Shown here piece after piece: positions 7,398 to 10,220 of a stretch of DNA of 10,220 nt. Both the position numbers and the translations under genes were made by a program. The notes below the pieces were generated by a model, which was not told the origin of the DNA, searched no databases, and was given only the letters and a program-made list of their open reading frames with translations. The stretch's first letter is position 1, and every line of letters starts with the position of its first letter. The stretch comes from Sphaerochaeta sp. (GTDB lineage Bacteria; Spirochaetota; Spirochaetia; Sphaerochaetales; Sphaerochaetaceae): the NCBI GenBank assembly GCA_003456855.1, contig DMOO01000161.1, positions 1-10,220 of the forward strand, in the 5' to 3' direction.

Positions 7398-7413
7398 AAT
7401 ATAAGGTTGAATT

Positions 7414-8976
7414 ATGTTATTTAGCGAACTACCTTTGCATGAACAGGTGCTCGAGGGGACGAAGGCCGCCAACTTCGAGTCATGCATGCCTGTGCAGGAG
7501 AAAGTCCTGCCCATTTCGATTGAAGGCTCGGACGTCATGGTCCAGTCAAAGACGGGAAGCGGAAAGACCGCTGTCTACGTCATCACATTCCTTGAGAAGT
7601 ATCTGAGAAACAAGGAGAAGGGGATTGCCTCCTCCTGTCTGATAATCGCCCCTACCAGAGAGCTTGCACAGCAGATCTCTGAGGATGCAATGCTCCTCTG
7701 CTCCAAGGTCGAGGGCTTCCACATCGGCGTATTCTACGGCGGGGTGGGCTACGAGCACCAGAGAAAGCTCCTGCAGATGGGCTGCGACATCTACGTCGGG
7801 ACCCCGGGAAGGCTTCTGGAGTTCATGGAGCACCGTGAGCTTGACACAAGAAGACTGGACACCTTTGTCATAGACGAGGCTGACAGACTCTTTGACATGG
7901 GCTTCTACCCTGATGTCAAGAAGATGTTCCGCATGATGCCTCCACGTGAGGAGAGACAGACGATGCTGTTCTCCGCAACCCTTGAGATGAGAGTCAGGGA
8001 CCTTGCCTGGGAGTTCATGAACGATCCTGCCGAGATAGAGCTTGAGCCTGACCACATCACAGTGGACGAGATCACACAGGAACTCTACCACGTTGCCAAG
8101 TCGGAGAAGTTCGAACTTCTTCTCCAGCTCTTGGAGGAGACGAACCCTTCATCGGCTATCCTCTTCACAAACAGCCGCCACATGGCAGAGGAGCTCTGTG
8201 CTAGACTCAGACTTAACAACTACAACGCCGACTACCTTACAGGCGACCTTCCACAGGCCCAGAGACAGAGAGCTCTGGACAAGCTCAAGGAAGGCTCCAC
8301 AAGGTTCCTGGTGGCCACAGACGTAGCAGCCAGAGGACTTCAGATCGATGACCTTCCACTGGTTGTGAACTACGACATCCCTGAGGACTACGAGAACTAC
8401 GTCCACAGAATCGGAAGGACCGCCAGAGCCGGAAAGAGCGGCAAGGCCATCACCCTTGCGGACGAGGAGTTCGTCTATGGACTCGAGGCGATTGAGAAGT
8501 ACATCAAGATGAAGATCCCTGTAATCTGGCCTGACAACCTGCCTGAGGTCGAGGACCTCAGCCTTGGCAGAAGCTGGAGGATCAGATCTGACAGACCACA
8601 GCAGGGCGGTAGCAGAAGCAGCGGCAAGAAGAAAAAGACAAGCTCAGCAAACAAGTCTACCACAAAGCCTCAGAATCAGCAGAACAGGCAGAATTCCAGC
8701 TCGAATAAGAATAATAAGCCATCGTCCAAGTACTCATCTGACAGAACAAACACCAAGAGCCTTGGTGCCATGACAGAAGAGGAGAGGATGGCCTACTACA
8801 GAAAGAAGTACGGCTTCGAGCCTAAGAAGACCGAGGCAAAGCCACAGCCTGAGAAGAAGCCTTCCCCCAAGCAAGAACCTAAGCAGGCTCCAAAGGAGCA
8901 GGTGCAGGAAAAGAAGGAGGAGACCACGAAGAAGAAGGGTGGTTTCTTCAAGAGACTGTTCAGCAAGAAGAAGTGA
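7414..8976 (+). CDS. DEAD-box ATP-dependent RNA helicase with basic C-terminal tail
   Basis: The 520-residue product has the full superfamily 2 DEAD-box set: a Q-motif region (CMPVQEKVLP), motif I SKTGSGKT (45-52), PTRELAQQ, TPGRLLE, DEAD (154-157), SAT (187-189), ILFTNSR, ATDVAARGL and HRIGRTARAG (331-340). Such proteins unwind short RNA duplexes in ribosome assembly or mRNA decay; the RhlE/RhlB/DeaD subgroup cannot be assigned from motifs alone. After about residue 390 comes a 130-residue tail rich in Lys, Ser, Asn, Gln and Pro, probably disordered and RNA-binding. It is broken by an ordered-looking block MTEEERMAYYRKKYGF and ends in GGFFKRLFSKKK. The start has AAGG at 7403-7406, seven bases before the ATG. 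It lies 16 bases after ftsK and eight codon-free bases before plsC (stop at 8976, start at 8984), so it is probably co-transcribed with both. Confidence 0.95.
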   Translation: MLFSELPLHEQVLEGTKAANFESCMPVQEKVLPISIEGSDVMVQSKTGSGKTAVYVITFLEKYLRNKEKGIASSCLIIAPTRELAQQISEDAMLLCSKVEGFHIGVFYGGVGYEHQRKLLQMGCDIYVGTPGRLLEFMEHRELDTRRLDTFVIDEADRLFDMGFYPDVKKMFRMMPPREERQTMLFSATLEMRVRDLAWEFMNDPAEIELEPDHITVDEITQELYHVAKSEKFELLLQLLEETNPSSAILFTNSRHMAEELCARLRLNNYNADYLTGDLPQAQRQRALDKLKEGSTRFLVATDVAARGLQIDDLPLVVNYDIPEDYENYVHRIGRTARAGKSGKAITLADEEFVYGLEAIEKYIKMKIPVIWPDNLPEVEDLSLGRSWRIRSDRPQQGGSRSSGKKKKTSSANKSTTKPQNQQNRQNSSSNKNNKPSSKYSSDRTNTKSLGAMTEEERMAYYRKKYGFEPKKTEAKPQPEKKPSPKQEPKQAPKEQVQEKKEETTKKKGGFFKRLFSKKK

Positions 8977-8979
8977 GGT
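8975..8979 (+). promoter_or_regulatory. Ribosome binding site of plsC
   Basis: GAGGT at 8975-8979 overlaps the helicase stop codon and is four bases from the ATG at 8984. It sets that ATG as the plsC start, rather than the longer in-frame reading from 8939, which would overlap the helicase and adds a non-hydrophobic 15-residue extension. Confidence 0.75.
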
Positions 8980-8983
8980 AGCG

Positions 8984-9730
8984 ATGCTTTATCTTTTGTG
9001 GGCCATCCCGCTTTTCGTTGTAGTCGTGGTCCTTGGCATAGTTATATGCATAGTACCTGCAGCCCTGCTTCAGGTACTTGGACTCAGGAAGGCTGCAGAC
9101 TTCCTGATCTTTGGAGTCTCCCATTTCCTTGCCAACTTCGTTCTCTGGCTTGTTGGAATCAAGGTTAAGATAACAGGAGACATAGAGAGCATCCGCGAAC
9201 GGGACAAAAAGGGTGAGGGCTTCTGCTTTGTCAGCAACCATACCAGCATGCTGGATGTAGTCCTGATGATGGCCAAGATGAAGGTCAAGATGGGCTTTGT
9301 GGCAAAGAGCCAGCTTGTCTTCGTACCGTTCGTCAACCTTTTCATAGCCATGACGCACTCGCTGTTCATGAACAGAAAGAGCCTCAGAAAGAGCGTCGAG
9401 TCCATCAGGAAGGCCGAGAAGAACATCAAGAAGGGCTACTCCATGGTCATCTACCCGGAGGGCACAAGAAGCAAGACCGGTGAGATCGGGACTTTCAAGC
9501 ACGGCTCGTTCAGGATGGCCACGGAGAGTGGAGCCTATATCATACCTGTCACAGTCAGGGGCCTGAGGGACTCTCTTGAGACCAGAAGACACTGCTTCCA
9601 GAGAAGAATCTGCCATGTTCATGTCGGAAATCCGGTCAAGCCACCAAAGGCAACCGAGCGTGAGGCGGTGAGCCAGATGATCAGTCAAGTGGAGAATGAG
9701 ATCAAGGATACCTACAAGACCCTGGGCTGA
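8984..9730 (+). CDS. plsC: 1-acyl-sn-glycerol-3-phosphate acyltransferase (PlsC family)
   Basis: The 248-residue protein transfers an acyl chain to lysophosphatidic acid, giving phosphatidic acid, the precursor of membrane phospholipids. It carries the family's acyltransferase blocks: NHTSMLD, with catalytic His86 and Asp91 (the HX4D motif); GFVAKSQLVFVPFV and FMNRKS (block II region); YPEGTRSKTGEIGTFKHGSF with PEGTRS at 158-163 (block III, phosphate binding); and IIPVTVRG (block IV). Two hydrophobic segments at the N-terminus (about 2-30 and 38-57) should tether it to the inner face of the cytoplasmic membrane. Length is typical for bacterial PlsC. The start at 8984 is fixed by GAGGT and by the hydrophobic N-terminus beginning right after it. 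It is the last gene of the ftsK-helicase-plsC cluster, and translation is probably coupled to the helicase. No hairpin-plus-T-run terminator is seen after it. Confidence 0.93.
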   Translation: MLYLLWAIPLFVVVVVLGIVICIVPAALLQVLGLRKAADFLIFGVSHFLANFVLWLVGIKVKITGDIESIRERDKKGEGFCFVSNHTSMLDVVLMMAKMKVKMGFVAKSQLVFVPFVNLFIAMTHSLFMNRKSLRKSVESIRKAEKNIKKGYSMVIYPEGTRSKTGEIGTFKHGSFRMATESGAYIIPVTVRGLRDSLETRRHCFQRRICHVHVGNPVKPPKATEREAVSQMISQVENEIKDTYKTLG

Positions 9731-9735
9731 GTCTG

Positions 9736-9763
9736 TTGACATATATCCTTATATCCATACAAT
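9736..9763 (+). promoter_or_regulatory. Strong sigma70-type promoter of the MATE gene
   Basis: A perfect -35 TTGACA (9736-9741), a 16-base spacer and -10 TACAAT (9758-9763, five of six) form the best promoter match in the window. The start point is predicted at about 9769-9772, while the ATG is at 9774. The distance from -10 box to ATG is 10 bases, the same as at mnmE. The spacer contains the near-repeat TATATCC twice (9742-9748 and 9750-9756). Confidence 0.7.
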
Positions 9764-9778
9764 AACTCTCTGTATGGA
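9754..9778. promoter_or_regulatory. Dyad overlapping the -10 box and start codon of the MATE gene
   Basis: TCCATACA (9754-9761) and TGTATGGA (9771-9778) are perfect 8-bp inverted repeats separated by nine bases. The left arm overlaps the -10 hexamer and the right arm contains the ATG (9774-9776). The predicted transcription start lies at the end of the loop. As DNA it looks like a repressor operator. As RNA it could only form in transcripts that come from upstream, where it would hide the AUG. Confidence 0.5.
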
Positions 9779-10220
9779 AGAAACAAGAACAGAAAGACCA
9801 AGAGAGAACAAGATGGGTACGATGCCGGTGGGAAAGCTGCTGGTGGTCATGTCCGTGCCCACGATGTTCTCCATGCTTATACAGGCTCTCTACAACATCG
9901 TTGACAGCATCTTCGTCTCCCGCTACAGCGAGAAGGCCCTTACCGCAGTATCACTTGCGTTCCCGCTCCAGAACCTGATGTTCGCCTTTGCGATAGGACT
10001 CAGCATTGGAATGTGCTCCGTAGTCTCAAGGCGCCTTGGCGAGAAGAGGGAGGACGAGGCCAAGAGGGCTGCCGAGACAGGCTATACCATAGAGCTTATC
10101 TTCATGGTCTTCTTCATGCTGGTCGGGGCTTTCGTGTCCAAGCCTTTCGCCAGGATCTATGCCAAGGGTGATGAGGAGCTTCTGAGATACACCACAACAT
10201 ACCTTAGAATCTGTCTGATG
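9774..10220 (+). CDS. MATE family efflux transporter, N-terminal part
   Basis: An open frame of 149 codons runs to the window end without a stop. It matches the N-terminus of MATE (multidrug and toxic compound extrusion) transporters, cation-coupled exporters of the cytoplasmic membrane. Visible family features are MPVGKLLVVMSVPTMFSMLI, then ALYNIVDSIFVSRYSEKALT, then AVSLAFPLQNLMFAFAIGLSIGMCSVVSRRLGEK, which read as TM1-TM3 with the usual polar Asp in the YN.VD.IFV stretch. A further hydrophobic segment (LIFMVFFMLVGAFVSK) is probably TM4 or part of it. Start: the ATG at 9774 adds MEETRTERPRENKMG before the core. I recall ENKMG near the N-terminus of MepA/NorM-like Clostridia proteins, which argues against starting at the ATG at 9813, although only the later ATG has a weak purine-rich stretch before it. 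The substrate cannot be told. It has its own promoter and dyad, so it is probably regulated apart from plsC. Confidence 0.9.
   Translation, partial: MEETRTERPRENKMGTMPVGKLLVVMSVPTMFSMLIQALYNIVDSIFVSRYSEKALTAVSLAFPLQNLMFAFAIGLSIGMCSVVSRRLGEKREDEAKRAAETGYTIELIFMVFFMLVGAFVSKPFARIYAKGDEELLRYTTTYLRICLM

Noticed and set aside
8939..8983. A longer plsC starting at 8939
   Set aside because: It would overlap the helicase tail, lacks a ribosome binding site and adds a polar extension before the membrane segment.
8960..9742. 260-codon minus-strand open frame opposite plsC
   Set aside because: The plus strand holds all four PlsC blocks with a good ribosome binding site. The antisense translation is not recognisable.
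9731..9778. Transcription terminator after plsC based on the inverted repeat at 9754-9778
   Set aside because: The stem is AT-rich, has a nine-base loop and is not followed by a T-run. It overlaps a promoter and a start codon, so a regulatory role fits better.

Overview
The window is ordinary chromosomal housekeeping DNA, almost entirely coding. It most likely comes from a spirochaete, plausibly Sphaerochaeta-like or Treponema-like. That assignment is an inference from three things: the protein sequences (MnmE, FtsK, the helicase), the pairing of mnmE with mnmG and rsmG, and an EpmA gene whose closest recalled relatives are spirochaetal. It was not tested by search. From about position 1050 onward the coding style is strongly biased to AGG/AGA for Arg, with ATA, GCA and GGA common.

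Layout. Positions 1-331 (minus strand) hold the 5' part of epmA, the ligase that puts beta-lysine on elongation factor P. A short divergent intergenic region (332-423) carries a stem-loop and a sigma70-type promoter for mnmE. Three genes for translation fidelity follow on the plus strand: mnmE and mnmG, which together modify the wobble uridine of tRNA, and rsmG, which methylates 16S rRNA. A 56-base AT-rich gap with a second promoter leads into ftsK (DNA translocase of the division septum), a DEAD-box RNA helicase with a long basic tail, and plsC (phosphatidic acid synthesis). The helicase and plsC are packed tightly behind ftsK and have good ribosome binding sites, so they probably form one operon. 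A third promoter, matching TTGACA-N16-TACAAT, precedes the start of a MATE-family drug/metabolite exporter that runs off the window end. I see no convincing intrinsic terminator, RNA gene, mobile element or CRISPR array, and no gene-free stretch over 100 bases.

Most worth a second look. (1) All three plus-strand genes that head a transcription unit (mnmE, ftsK, MATE) lack a Shine-Dalgarno sequence. Each has a promoter whose predicted transcription start lies about 0-5 bases before the ATG, so leaderless mRNAs are likely, whereas the four downstream genes all have normal ribosome binding sites. (2) Codon usage switches abruptly inside mnmE near position 1050, which suggests either a homologous recombination junction or an assembly chimera. 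(3) The MATE promoter contains an 8-bp dyad that spans the predicted transcription start and covers the start codon, and the ftsK promoter spacer contains a 12-bp palindrome; both look like operators. I found no clearly new multi-gene system here.
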